NCBI GenBank assembly: GCA_942493265.1
Contig: OW818688.1
Coordinates: forward strand, 2,790,001 to 2,854,000
Reading direction: 5' to 3'
Source of the DNA: UBA12481 sp942493265
Lineage (GTDB): Bacteria > Bacteroidota > Bacteroidia > Bacteroidales > UBA12481
Length of the DNA: 64,000 nucleotides
Part shown: positions 1 through 8,976 of the stretch, one piece after another
Position numbering within the stretch: position 1 is the stretch's first letter
Layout: every line of letters starts with the position of its first letter
The notes under the pieces: generated by a model
The model's database searches: none
Seen by the model: only the letters and a program-made list of their open reading frames with translations
Told to the model about the DNA's origin: nothing
Translations under genes and position numbers: made by a program

Positions 1-527
1 TCAACCGCAACTGCTGTTGAACCCTTCATTCCCTTTGATCCGCATTTCAAACCGGAAAGCTTTTTCTCCAGCTTTCCGGATTTTATATTGTAGATCGAGA
101 GGTTGCCATTATCCATCCCATAAAAATATTTGCCCTTTGGATCAATGGCAAGTGTTGTCTGCTCATTTTCATAAATCCCTGAGTGAATTAATTGAACTGT
201 ACCATTTGCAATATCCACAATTTTAAAAATATCCTTGCCTTTTATATTGATATATAGACTTTTATCTTTTTTATTGTACATGATGCTTCTCATATCCTGA
301 TTGATTGGATAGCTCGCAACAAATTCTCCGTCGAGTTTGAATTTGCTGATTTTTCCGTCCTTGGCCACACCACCGTTGACCGTATAATAGAATTCCCCGT
401 CAGAGCAGATATGCATGCTGTACGTAACCGGGTTATCATTAATGGAAATAATCGGCTCGATACCCTGGGCGAATACTACGGCTCCGATAAAAATGAAGGT
501 GGTAAGGATCAATAATTTCAGTTTCAT
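1..527 (-). CDS. Secreted propeller-like protein, partial (3' end outside window)
   Basis: An open minus-strand frame runs from an ATG at 527 to the window edge without a stop, giving about 175 residues of an incomplete protein. It begins with a clear Sec signal peptide (MKLKLLILTTFIFIGAVVFA, cleavage before Q21). The rest has repeated short beta-strand patterns such as the DGEFYYTVNGG and DPKGKYFYGMDNGNLSIYN segments, which resemble blades of YVTN/NHL-like beta-propellers. No catalytic motif is visible. It is probably exported to the periplasm or surface. The fold assignment is inference, and the C-terminal part cannot be judged. Confidence 0.7.
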   Translation of the reverse strand, partial: MKLKLLILTTFIFIGAVVFAQGIEPIISINDNPVTYSMHICSDGEFYYTVNGGVAKDGKISKFKLDGEFVASYPINQDMRSIMYNKKDKSLYINIKGKDIFKIVDIANGTVQLIHSGIYENEQTTLAIDPKGKYFYGMDNGNLSIYNIKSGKLEKKLSGLKCGSKGMKGSTAVAV

Positions 528-639
528 GACTTTCAGGCTGTTTTCGATTACATACCTCAAATATAACAAAACCGACAGGAATTTAGTTTAGTTTTTCAAA
601 AAAAATCGCGGTCGCCACGCTGCTTTCCTTGTTGCAGGC

Positions 640-1386
640 TCAATCCTCTGAAGCCTTTGCCTTTGCCCGTGATTCCGAAGCCTCAGACTTTCGCTTCACC
701 CGAAGGTTTATAAGTTCCACGGAAAAAGAGAAAAGTACTGCAACATAAACATATCCCTTGGGAATTTCTTTATGGAAAGCTTCCATCGACAGGGTAAATC
801 CGATCAGGATCAGGAACGCCAGCGCCAGAATCTGAAGGGTTGGGTTATTGTTGATGAACTTGCTGATTGCACCGGCAAAGGAAATCATTACTATCATCGC
901 GATAATGATGGCCATTATCATGATTAACAATTGTTTACTCAGACCGATTGCCGTAAGGATTGAGTCAAAACTAAATACAAGATCCAGAAGAATAATTTGA
1001 ATAATGACCGAAGCCGGGGTTACCTTTTTCTTCATGTGGAGCTCATGATGTTCGGCCAGGGTTTTCTGATGGATTTCGGTAACACTTTTCCAGATCAGAA
1101 AAATACCACCTGCCAGTAAAATTACATCCCTGATGGAGAAAGCATTTCCGGCAATCGTGAATAAAGGAGTGGTCAGCTTGATAATCCAGGTAATGGATAC
1201 CAGAAGTGCAATCCTGAAAACCAGGGCCAGCATCATTCCAATGGTCCTTACCCGGGGCTGTTGGCTCTTGGGCAGCCTGCCGGTGGAAATCGAGATGAAG
1301 ATTATATTATCTATTCCAAGTACTATTTCCAGAAAAGTTAGGGTCAGCAGGGCGATCCAGGCTTCGGCATGAAGGAATATTTCCAT
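640..1386 (-). CDS. TerC family integral membrane protein
   Basis: 248 residues with at least seven hydrophobic membrane segments. The N-terminal block TFLEIVLGIDNIIFISI and the mid-protein block LLDLVFSFDSILTAIGL each carry an acidic residue inside a membrane helix, which is the hallmark of the TerC/YkoY/Alx family. Family members are linked to metal ion (Mn, tellurite-associated) export and to loading of exported metalloproteins; the substrate here cannot be read from sequence. The charged C-terminal tail (KRKSEASESRAKAKASED) is cytoplasmic-looking. The gene stands alone between unrelated genes and the length matches short family members. Confidence 0.88.
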   Translation of the reverse strand: MEIFLHAEAWIALLTLTFLEIVLGIDNIIFISISTGRLPKSQQPRVRTIGMMLALVFRIALLVSITWIIKLTTPLFTIAGNAFSIRDVILLAGGIFLIWKSVTEIHQKTLAEHHELHMKKKVTPASVIIQIILLDLVFSFDSILTAIGLSKQLLIMIMAIIIAMIVMISFAGAISKFINNNPTLQILALAFLILIGFTLSMEAFHKEIPKGYVYVAVLFSFSVELINLRVKRKSEASESRAKAKASED

Positions 1387-1493
1387 TTGGGATTGATTTT
1401 AAGGATTCAAAGATAATCTAAGAACATTAAAAGCCATATTTAGTTACTTTGGATTGCCGAAATTTGAACGAAACAATATGAGGTCCCGCCAGA

Positions 1494-1526
1494 TTGATTT
1501 TCTATTGAAATTCTGACGTACCTTTG
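1494..1526 (+). promoter_or_regulatory. Candidate Bacteroidota promoter for the glucan locus
   Basis: TACCTTTG at 1519-1526 matches the -7 consensus TAnnTTTG of this phylum exactly. A TTG lies at 1494-1496, 22 bases upstream, slightly wider than the usual 19-21. The site is about 120 bases before the GH144-type gene and is the only good match in this intergenic region, so it may drive the whole locus. Confidence 0.4.
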
Positions 1527-1646
1527 TAGTAGTCATGTGAAACCTTGATTTTGCATGAAGTTGTGATGTGAAGCAGCTTTATTATGAAAGCATTGGCATC
1601 ATTCTTAAATTTGGAATAAATCATCGCCTGAATTTGACCTTTTACC

Positions 1647-3059
1647 ATGAAAATAGCATTTTCAGCCTACATGCTCCTGATTTCATCTTGCCTGCTCTTG
1701 TCGGTGGGAGGGTGCAGGAATTCAGTGGTAAAAGAGTCCGATGCGGAAAAAAAGGTTTTTACAGCGGATCTAAAAAGCCGGACTTTTCAATACTTCTGGG
1801 ATTGTATCGATCCCATTACTTTTCAAACTGATGACCGGTTTCCCACAAAACAATTTACGAGCATTGCTGCTACCGGATTTGGACTGGCTTCATATACAAT
1901 TGGTGTAAACAACGGATATGTTACCCGCACCGAAGGTTCCACCCGGGTATTGAATACCCTGGAATGGCTGTGGAAATCGGAACAGGGTGCCGATAGTGCC
2001 GGAACTACCGGTTATAAGGGGTTGTTTTACCATTTTCTCAATTATGAAAATGGAACGCGCTTTAAAAACAATGAACTGTCAACCATTGATACCGGCCTGC
2101 TTATGGCCGGCATTCTGACCTGTCAGTCTTACTTCGATCAGGATAATCCAAATGAGAAAAGAATACGGGCCCTGGCCGATTCGCTGTTTCTGAGAGTTGA
2201 ATGGGACTGGGCTATGAACGGGCAGGAAAGCATGTCGATGGGCTGGCACCCTGAAAAAGGTTTTATTCCATCAACGTGGAACGGATACAATGAAGCCATG
2301 ATCCTGCTCATCATGGCCATGGGGTCGCCAACACACGGAATTCCACCTCAAGCCTGGGAAACCTGGTGTGAAACCTATAAATGGGAGAGCTACCTCGGAT
2401 TTGAACACCTGAACTTCAGTCCGCTTTTCGGCCATCAATATTCTCAGATGTTTATCGATTTCAGTGGGATTTCCGATAATTATATGAAAGCAAGGGGAAT
2501 CGATTATTTTGAAAATTCACGCAGGGCCACCCTTTCCAATCGTGCTTATTGTATTGAGAATCCAAAGGGTTTTACGGATTATTCGGCCGATATCTGGGGT
2601 CTGACAGCATCCGACGGTCCCGCGAATGAAACACGCACCGTCAATGGCCGGCAAGTCAGCTTTGCCACCTACACCGCCAGGGGAGCCAGTGCCATATATA
2701 TAAACGATGACGGAACCATCGTGCCGTCGGCTGCCGGCGGTTCGATCCCCTTTGAACCGGAAGTCTGCCTGAACGCATTGCACAGCATGAAGAAGAAGTA
2801 TGGCGCCCGGCTTTATCAGCAATATGGTTTCAAGGATGCATTTAATCCTACCTATACGTTTGATCCGATGCAACCTGATGGTTGGTTCGATGTTGATTAT
2901 CTCGGAATCGATCAGGGGCCCATTCTGATACAACTGGAAAATTATGAAACCGGCTTGATCTGGAATACGTTAAAAAAGAACCCTTATATCGTGAACGGCC
3001 TGACGAAAGCCGGATTTACCGGTGGGTGGCTCGATAAAACCACTCCTGACAAACTCTGA
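1647..3059 (+). CDS. GH144-type endo-beta-1,2-glucanase-like lipoprotein (glucoamylase-like domain)
   Basis: 470 residues. The signal peptide ends in a lipobox (SVGGC, C23), so the protein is probably an outer-membrane lipoprotein. The body matches the glycoamylase-like domain (PF10091) that defines GH144: the opening TFQYFWDCIDP block, ATGFGLASYTIGVNNGYVTR, the STIDTGLLMAGIL acidic stretch, and the NEAMILLIMAMGSPTHGIP signature. Characterised GH144 enzymes are endo-beta-1,2-glucanases. This is the first gene of the locus and lies 21 bases ahead of susC. A second copy with extra domains is at 10276-12243. Substrate assignment is from family knowledge plus the GH3 neighbour; other glucans cannot be excluded. 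Confidence 0.82.
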   Translation: MKIAFSAYMLLISSCLLLSVGGCRNSVVKESDAEKKVFTADLKSRTFQYFWDCIDPITFQTDDRFPTKQFTSIAATGFGLASYTIGVNNGYVTRTEGSTRVLNTLEWLWKSEQGADSAGTTGYKGLFYHFLNYENGTRFKNNELSTIDTGLLMAGILTCQSYFDQDNPNEKRIRALADSLFLRVEWDWAMNGQESMSMGWHPEKGFIPSTWNGYNEAMILLIMAMGSPTHGIPPQAWETWCETYKWESYLGFEHLNFSPLFGHQYSQMFIDFSGISDNYMKARGIDYFENSRRATLSNRAYCIENPKGFTDYSADIWGLTASDGPANETRTVNGRQVSFATYTARGASAIYINDDGTIVPSAAGGSIPFEPEVCLNALHSMKKKYGARLYQQYGFKDAFNPTYTFDPMQPDGWFDVDYLGIDQGPILIQLENYETGLIWNTLKKNPYIVNGLTKAGFTGGWLDKTTPDKL

Positions 3060-3080
3060 TCTTTGATTTAAAACCTGAAT

Positions 3081-6000
3081 ATGAAAAGCAATTATCTTAA
3101 AATTATTATCCTCCTGATCCTGATCATGGCAGGAAACTCGCTGGTGTTTTCGCAGACCAGGATGATAACCGGCCGGGTTACCGGCTTGGATACGGGAGAA
3201 ACTCTTCCGGGAGCAACAGTTGCTGTTAAAGGAACCGACCGAGGTGTGATCACCGGCCTGAATGGAGATTATTCAATCGGAATCCAGCCGGGCGATGCAA
3301 TTCTGAGCTTTTCATTTGTCGGATATGAAACTCAGGATGTAGAAATTGGTACCAAAACTTTGATCAACGTAATTCTTCAGGTGCAGAGTGCTTCACTGGA
3401 AGAGGTGGTTGTAATCGGATACGGTACCGTCAGGAAAAGCGATCTCACCGGATCAATCAGTTCCGTAAAGGCAAAGGACCTGGTTAAGGTTACCTCCATC
3501 AACCCGGAGCAGAACCTGCAGGGCAAGGTTTCGGGCGTTCAGGTTACCAGTACCTCCGGAGCTCCGGGAGCGACTCCCGTGGTAAGGATCAGGGGAGTCG
3601 GGACCTTTAATAATTCATCTCCGATCTATGTGGTTGACGGGGTAATCCTGGATAATATCTCCTTCCTGAATTCCGGGGATATAGCTTCAATGGAAGTGTT
3701 AAAGGATGCATCCGCAACCGCTATTTATGGATCCAGGGGTGCTAACGGGGTGATCATGGTCACCACCAAAACCGGTATTAAAGGATCGGATAAGCCGGTT
3801 TTTAGTTTTTCCTCCGAATATGGGATTCAAAACCTGGCAAAAAAGATCGATTTGCTGAATGGCCGTGAGTTTGCCATTATCACAAATGAGATCGTTCCGG
3901 GTTCCTATAATAATGTGGACGCGGTACCGGATACCGATTGGCAGGATCTCGTCTTTCATCCGGCTCCCATGCACAACAGCCAGTTTTCCATTGCCGGAAC
4001 CACTGCCAAAACAGAGTATTATGTGAGCTTCGGACTGTATCAGCAGGATGGGATCATTGATAAATCAAGCTATAAGCGTTATACGGTTAAAATCAATAAT
4101 GCCTATTATCTGACCGATCATATCAAGTTTGGAAATAATTTCACACTCGCTCCCTATCAACAGCAGAATGCCCCCAACGTAACCTATTCGGTATACCGCG
4201 CCCAGCCTTTGCTGGAGCCATATTATGCTGATAAAACCTACGGGGTGGTTTACAATGTGGGGAATCCGCTGGCCGACCTTGAATATTCGAATAATTATGG
4301 ATCAGGGGTTCGGGGTGTGGGTAATATTTATGGAGAATACACCTTTCTCGATGGCTTTACCCTGAGGTCCAGCTATGGGATCGATGCTGCTTTTGGCAAG
4401 TCGAAAAGTTTTACTCCGGCCTTCACGGTTTACAACCCTGATGGAACAGCCACGCAGCAGCAGAACGTGCTGAGCGATATCTATAAGGGTAATTCCGAGA
4501 ATTTGAGCTGGTTGTGGGAGAATACCCTGAACTATACCAAATCATTTGGCATTCATAGGATTAATGCAGTTGCAGGATATACCATGCAGGAAACGAAATC
4601 AGAATATCTTGGCTTATCGGGGGAAAATGTTCTCCGCGACGGCTCAGATTTCTGGTACATCGGACCTCCGTATGTTTATGATCCGTCGAACAATGTAAAT
4701 ACCATTCAGTCTATATCCAACGGCGTGGATGCCAATCAGTATTATTCCATGATTTCCTATCTGTTCCGGGCTAATTACACGCTACTCGACAAATATATGT
4801 TTACTGCAACATTCCGGCGCGACGGATCATCGAAATTTGCCAAAGAGAACCGCTACTCCAATTTCCCGTCGCTGGCTGCCGGATGGAATATCGGGCGCGA
4901 GGAGTTTATGCAGAAACTGCCCTTGTTCACCACCCTGAAAGTCAGGGCCAGCTGGGGAATGATCGGGAATGAGAAAATCAGTTATTATGACCGGTTTGCA
5001 AGGGTACAGTCGGTTGTTGCCATAATCGGCGATCCCGATGATGCTATCGCTGCGGCATCTTATGGCAAGAGCGGAAATCCCGATCTGAAATGGGAAAGCA
5101 CAACCCAAACGGATATCGGACTGGAATTCGGGTTGCTCAAAAATAAACTCACCGGAGAATTCGATTTCTATAACCGCGTAACCGACGATATTCTTGTTGA
5201 ACTTTCTACACCGGGCCATATGGGGAACGGTTTGGGCCAAAAAATCAGGTATAATGCCGGCTCGGTATTAAACCGGGGGTTTGAGCTGAGCCTGAACTGG
5301 AGAGATCAGTTTGGTGAATTTACTTATGGTGCAGGTATTTTAGGGTCAACTGTATATAATGAAGTGCTGTCCATCGGCGGAGCCAGCGGAGTGGATTCCC
5401 TGCTCATAGGAGGTACTTTGGGTAATGGGCAAACGGTAACTCAAAGCCGGGTTGGACTCCCGATCGGTGCTTTTTTTGGATATGTCACTGATGGTGTGTT
5501 TCAAAACCAGGCAGAGCTCGATGCCTATCCTCATTCCACACAGGCGGAAGTAGGAGACCTTCGCTTTGTGGATATCAACAAGGATGGCAAACTCAACAGT
5601 GACGACCGCACTTATCTCGGTTCGCCAATCCCGAAATTTATTTACGGTTTCAATTTCGAACTGGGGTTCAGGGGATTTGAATTATCAGCTGATTTCCAGG
5701 GCCAGGTGGGAAACAAAATATTCAACGGGAAAGAGGTTGTTCGTCCTGATCCCTATAATTTTGAGCAACATGTTTTTGACCGTTGGACCGGGGAAGGTAC
5801 CAGCTATACTGAGCCAAGATCTTCATTTGGCGGATATAATTATTCGGTTTCTGACCAGTTTCTGCAGGATGGTTCGTTTCTGCGGCTTCGTAATCTTACC
5901 CTGGCATACCGTGTACCGGAATCTTTTGCCAGGCAGTTTAAGCTGGCTGAACTCAGAGTTTATCTGAAAGGCACCAATGTTTATTCCTTAACCCGGTTTA

Positions 6001-6110
6001 CGGGTTATACACCCGAAATCGGAAGCTACGATGTGTTGTCAAACGGTATTGATCAGGGCACCTATCCGGTTACGGCAGTTTATTCCATTGGTCTCAATTT
6101 AACATTTTAA
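3081..6110 (+). CDS. SusC-family TonB-dependent outer-membrane glycan transporter
   Basis: 1009 residues. A Sec signal peptide ends near SLVFSQ. A carboxypeptidase-D regulatory-like domain follows (about residues 28-105, GRVTGLDTGETLPGATVAVKG), then the SusC linker EEVVVIGYGTVRKSDLTGS and the plug domain (QNLQGKVSGVQVTS, IRGVGTFNNSSPIYVVDGV, ASATAIYGSRGANGVIMVTTK). The remainder is a 22-strand-type barrel ending in an aromatic C-terminus (YSIGLNLTF). With the SusD partner 5 bases downstream it should import glucan oligosaccharides into the periplasm using TonB energy. It belongs to the locus between the two GH144-type genes. Length is typical for the family. Confidence 0.96.
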   Translation: MKSNYLKIIILLILIMAGNSLVFSQTRMITGRVTGLDTGETLPGATVAVKGTDRGVITGLNGDYSIGIQPGDAILSFSFVGYETQDVEIGTKTLINVILQVQSASLEEVVVIGYGTVRKSDLTGSISSVKAKDLVKVTSINPEQNLQGKVSGVQVTSTSGAPGATPVVRIRGVGTFNNSSPIYVVDGVILDNISFLNSGDIASMEVLKDASATAIYGSRGANGVIMVTTKTGIKGSDKPVFSFSSEYGIQNLAKKIDLLNGREFAIITNEIVPGSYNNVDAVPDTDWQDLVFHPAPMHNSQFSIAGTTAKTEYYVSFGLYQQDGIIDKSSYKRYTVKINNAYYLTDHIKFGNNFTLAPYQQQNAPNVTYSVYRAQPLLEPYYADKTYGVVYNVGNPLADLEYSNNYGSGVRGVGNIYGEYTFLDGFTLRSSYGIDAAFGKSKSFTPAFTVYNPDGTATQQQNVLSDIYKGNSENLSWLWENTLNYTKSFGIHRINAVAGYTMQETKSEYLGLSGENVLRDGSDFWYIGPPYVYDPSNNVNTIQSISNGVDANQYYSMISYLFRANYTLLDKYMFTATFRRDGSSKFAKENRYSNFPSLAAGWNIGREEFMQKLPLFTTLKVRASWGMIGNEKISYYDRFARVQSVVAIIGDPDDAIAAASYGKSGNPDLKWESTTQTDIGLEFGLLKNKLTGEFDFYNRVTDDILVELSTPGHMGNGLGQKIRYNAGSVLNRGFELSLNWRDQFGEFTYGAGILGSTVYNEVLSIGGASGVDSLLIGGTLGNGQTVTQSRVGLPIGAFFGYVTDGVFQNQAELDAYPHSTQAEVGDLRFVDINKDGKLNSDDRTYLGSPIPKFIYGFNFELGFRGFELSADFQGQVGNKIFNGKEVVRPDPYNFEQHVFDRWTGEGTSYTEPRSSFGGYNYSVSDQFLQDGSFLRLRNLTLAYRVPESFARQFKLAELRVYLKGTNVYSLTRFTGYTPEIGSYDVLSNGIDQGTYPVTAVYSIGLNLTF

Positions 6111-6115
6111 GCAAG

Positions 6116-7600
6116 ATGAAAGCACTGATAAAAATTTCGATAGCATCCGTCCTGCTTATCCTTCCATTGGCAGGATGTGAAGATTTTCTCCAGAAAGATC
6201 CTCAGGGCGAACTTACCCAGGAGAGCTTTCCAAGTACCGCTTCAGATGCATTGCTGGCAACCAATGCGGTTTATTCAAGCATCAGGGATTGGTCATACCA
6301 TTCAGGCGGATACCCGATTCTCGATATCATGTCGGACGACTCGCACAAGGGCAGCAATCCGAATGATCAGCTGACGACAATCGGCCCCTACGACAATTAT
6401 AAATTCTCGGTTACGGGCGACGGGTTAAACCGGTGGTGGAGCACCCTGTATGAGGGAGTCAAACGTGCCAATGTGGTTATTGAGAAGCTTCCGGATGTAC
6501 CAATGGATGAATTGCTTAAGGCTCAATGTATTGCAGAGGCGAAATTCCTGAGGGCTTTATATTATTTTGATCTGGTCCGAGCCTGGGGAGGCGTTCCGCT
6601 GGTAACAACGGTGACTCCGCCGCTGAAGCTGGCAAAGTCTACCAAAGAAGAAGTATACCAATTGATTATCAATGATCTTGGATACGCCATCACCAATCTT
6701 CCCGAAAGAAGTGCACAGGCAGCAGGAGATCGGGGCCTTGCCACAAAAGGTGCCGCCAAAGCTTTAAGGGCCAGGGTAGCCCTGTTTCAGAATGATTTTG
6801 CCGGTGCGGAGCAATATGCGCTTGAAGTGATCCTGTCGGCCGAATATGACCTTGAGCCTGTTTTTGCTGATGCTAATGGTAAAAACGGGGAACATGGAAT
6901 AGAATCCGTTTTTGAAGTGGGGGCCATGGAAAATGAAGGAATTTTTGGTAATCAATATGCTAATACGCAGGGAGTCAGGGGAACACCAAACCGGGGCTGG
7001 GGATTTAACCGGCCATCTGAAGATCTCCGGAATTCATTTGAACCAGGGGATCCAAGGCTGGCAGCAACAATCATTGACCTGGGTGAAACCCTCGACGGGA
7101 TTTTAATTATGGGTGATGGTACTACCACGGATGTTGAATACGATGAAAATGGCAAGATAACGGAGCGGGAATGTTATAATCAGAAAGTATGGATCCCCGG
7201 AACCAGCACGATTACACAGTGGGGACATAACCGCAGGTTAATCAGGTATTCTGATGTATTACTGATGGCTGCCGAGGCTTTAAATGAAAATAATAAGCCG
7301 GGCGATGCGCTGATTTATCTGAACAAGGTCCGTGCCCGTGCTCGGGAGGGAAATCCGGCAATTCTCCCGGATATAACCGAAACGGGGAAGGAAAATCTTC
7401 GTAATATCATTTTAAATGAACGACGCCATGAACTTGCGCTGGAGGGACTCCGTTTCTGGGACCTGGTAAGGACATCTAAAGCAGGGGCTGTTTTTGGTCC
7501 GCTGGGTTTTGTGTCCGGCAAACATGAACTTTTTCCGATTCCTCAAACAGAAATCGATATTTCCCAGGGGATCCTGGAGCAAAATCCGAATTGGAATTAA
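6116..7600 (+). CDS. SusD/RagB-family surface glycan-binding lipoprotein
   Basis: 494 residues. The lipobox is at C21 (LPLAGCEDFLQKDPQGELT), the standard SusD start. The N-terminal SusD-like part carries the TPR-type helices (AKFLRALYYFDLVRAWGGVPL), and the C-terminal RagB/SusD part contains RYSDVLLMAAEALNE and LNERRHELALEGLRFWDLVR. It caps the SusC barrel and binds the glycan outside the cell. It starts 5 bases after the susC stop, so the two are surely co-expressed. The binding residues cannot be identified by eye; specificity is inferred from the flanking hydrolases. Confidence 0.96.
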   Translation: MKALIKISIASVLLILPLAGCEDFLQKDPQGELTQESFPSTASDALLATNAVYSSIRDWSYHSGGYPILDIMSDDSHKGSNPNDQLTTIGPYDNYKFSVTGDGLNRWWSTLYEGVKRANVVIEKLPDVPMDELLKAQCIAEAKFLRALYYFDLVRAWGGVPLVTTVTPPLKLAKSTKEEVYQLIINDLGYAITNLPERSAQAAGDRGLATKGAAKALRARVALFQNDFAGAEQYALEVILSAEYDLEPVFADANGKNGEHGIESVFEVGAMENEGIFGNQYANTQGVRGTPNRGWGFNRPSEDLRNSFEPGDPRLAATIIDLGETLDGILIMGDGTTTDVEYDENGKITERECYNQKVWIPGTSTITQWGHNRRLIRYSDVLLMAAEALNENNKPGDALIYLNKVRARAREGNPAILPDITETGKENLRNIILNERRHELALEGLRFWDLVRTSKAGAVFGPLGFVSGKHELFPIPQTEIDISQGILEQNPNWN

Positions 7601-7639
7601 CTTAACAATCAATTAATCAAACAATTCAATTAACCAATT

Positions 7640-8890
7640 ATGAAAAGAAGGAATGTTTTTCTGAGTGTAATCCTGGTAACAGCAATGTTTACTGTGGTGG
7701 TGAGCAGTTGCAAAAAAGATCCGACGGACTTTACCCTGACTGCAATGGTAACAGGAACAATCGACCTGAATGCGGCAACTCCATCGAATGTTGTGCCGGT
7801 AATGCCTGTAATGGTAGCTACCTTCAATACCGATGTTGATGCAGCAACAGCAATTCCGGCAAATGTTTCACTCGTCCAGGAATATGACAAGGCTGTGATT
7901 GCTGTAACTGTTACTGCTACCGGCAACACGGTGACCATTACTCCGGTTGAAGAACTGGGTAACGGTACCTTGTATAAACTAACTCTTTCAGCTGGACTGA
8001 AATCCACCGGAGCATTGGCCCTGACTGCTGTAACACGCAGTTTTACTACAATTGGAACTTTTGTTCCTGCAGGTTCAGTTGCTTACTGGAATTTTGAGGA
8101 TAATGCAAATGACCAGGTGGGTTCCTTTGATCCTCCTGCTTCTGCAATCGTCAACATTACATATACCGCTTCGCGTAACAGCGCGGCCGGCAAGGCAGCA
8201 ACATTTGACGGAACCACCAGTATCATTGAGGTTCCTAACGGTGACCAGCTCATGAATACGCACGACTTTACCCTTAGTTTCTGGGCAAAGGCAGTAGATT
8301 CCGGTAAAGGTCATTTCATTATTGGCCTCGGAGCTTATTATGGATTTCAATTTGAACTATACGGAGGTTTCAATGGTTTCAAAATGCCGGTACAGTTTGA
8401 TTATGGCGATGGAACAAGCGGAACGGGCGGCGATCTGCCTTATAACGGAGATGGAAAAACCAAGGATAATGGCGGATGGAAAGGAACAGTCTTTAACAAG
8501 GAAAATGCTGCATTGCCTGACCTCCTCAAAGCAAAATGGTTCCATCTGACTTATGTTTACAACAGCACCACCAAACAAAGGATGATGTTCCTGAATGGTG
8601 ACCTGGTTGTTAAACAGGATCATACTCTCTGGACTGATGATGCAGGAGTTGCAACCAAGGAAGCCGGTATTGTGGGACTGAAATATGCAGGTGTGGCTCC
8701 GGAAGTCGTTAATGAACTGGCATTCGGTTTTGTACAGTCAAGGGCAGGTACCCTTTGGGACACTGAAGCCTGGGGTGGCTATACATTTCCTGGCGCCAAC
8801 CACTTTCAGGGACAGCTCGATGACGTAAGGATCTTCCATAAAGCTCTTACTCCAACCGAAATACTTTTAATGTATAATTCGGAGAAGTAA
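7640..8890 (+). CDS. Surface glycan-binding lipoprotein, Big_5 plus LamG-like domain (first copy)
   Basis: 416 residues. The lipobox is at C24 (VVSSCKKDPTDF). Residues about 45-135 form a Big_5/SbsA Ig-like domain (VMVATFNTDVDAATAIPANVSL, ending TRSFTTIGTF). Residues about 145-416 form a LamG/concanavalin-like jelly roll (VAYWNFEDNANDQVG, AATFDGTTSIIEVPNGDQL, ending LDDVRIFHKALTPTEILLMY). No catalytic motif is visible. The position right after susD is where PUL surface glycan-binding proteins sit, so binding of the glucan at the cell surface is likely. It is clearly paralogous to the next gene. Confidence 0.82.
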   Translation: MKRRNVFLSVILVTAMFTVVVSSCKKDPTDFTLTAMVTGTIDLNAATPSNVVPVMPVMVATFNTDVDAATAIPANVSLVQEYDKAVIAVTVTATGNTVTITPVEELGNGTLYKLTLSAGLKSTGALALTAVTRSFTTIGTFVPAGSVAYWNFEDNANDQVGSFDPPASAIVNITYTASRNSAAGKAATFDGTTSIIEVPNGDQLMNTHDFTLSFWAKAVDSGKGHFIIGLGAYYGFQFELYGGFNGFKMPVQFDYGDGTSGTGGDLPYNGDGKTKDNGGWKGTVFNKENAALPDLLKAKWFHLTYVYNSTTKQRMMFLNGDLVVKQDHTLWTDDAGVATKEAGIVGLKYAGVAPEVVNELAFGFVQSRAGTLWDTEAWGGYTFPGANHFQGQLDDVRIFHKALTPTEILLMYNSEK

Positions 8891-8909
8891 GATGAATCTG
8901 GTTTAATTC

Positions 8910-8950
8910 AAGGGGAGGATCCGGATGAGTCCGATTCCTTCCCTTTCTTT
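8910..8950 (+). terminator. Hairpin between the two LamG lipoprotein genes
   Basis: A long imperfect stem has left arm 8910-8925, loop TGAG at 8926-8929 and right arm 8930-8945. Only two internal positions are mismatched, and it is followed by TTTCTTT-type sequence. It may be a partial terminator or an RNA-stabilising element that sets the high SusC/D versus downstream gene ratio. Confidence 0.55.
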
Positions 8951-8976
8951 AATTTTTGACGGGTGGATCGAAGGAT

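Noticed and set aside
2517..2933. Minus-strand 138-codon frame within the first GH144 gene
   Set aside because: A shadow of the strongly supported plus-strand gene with no recognisable domain.
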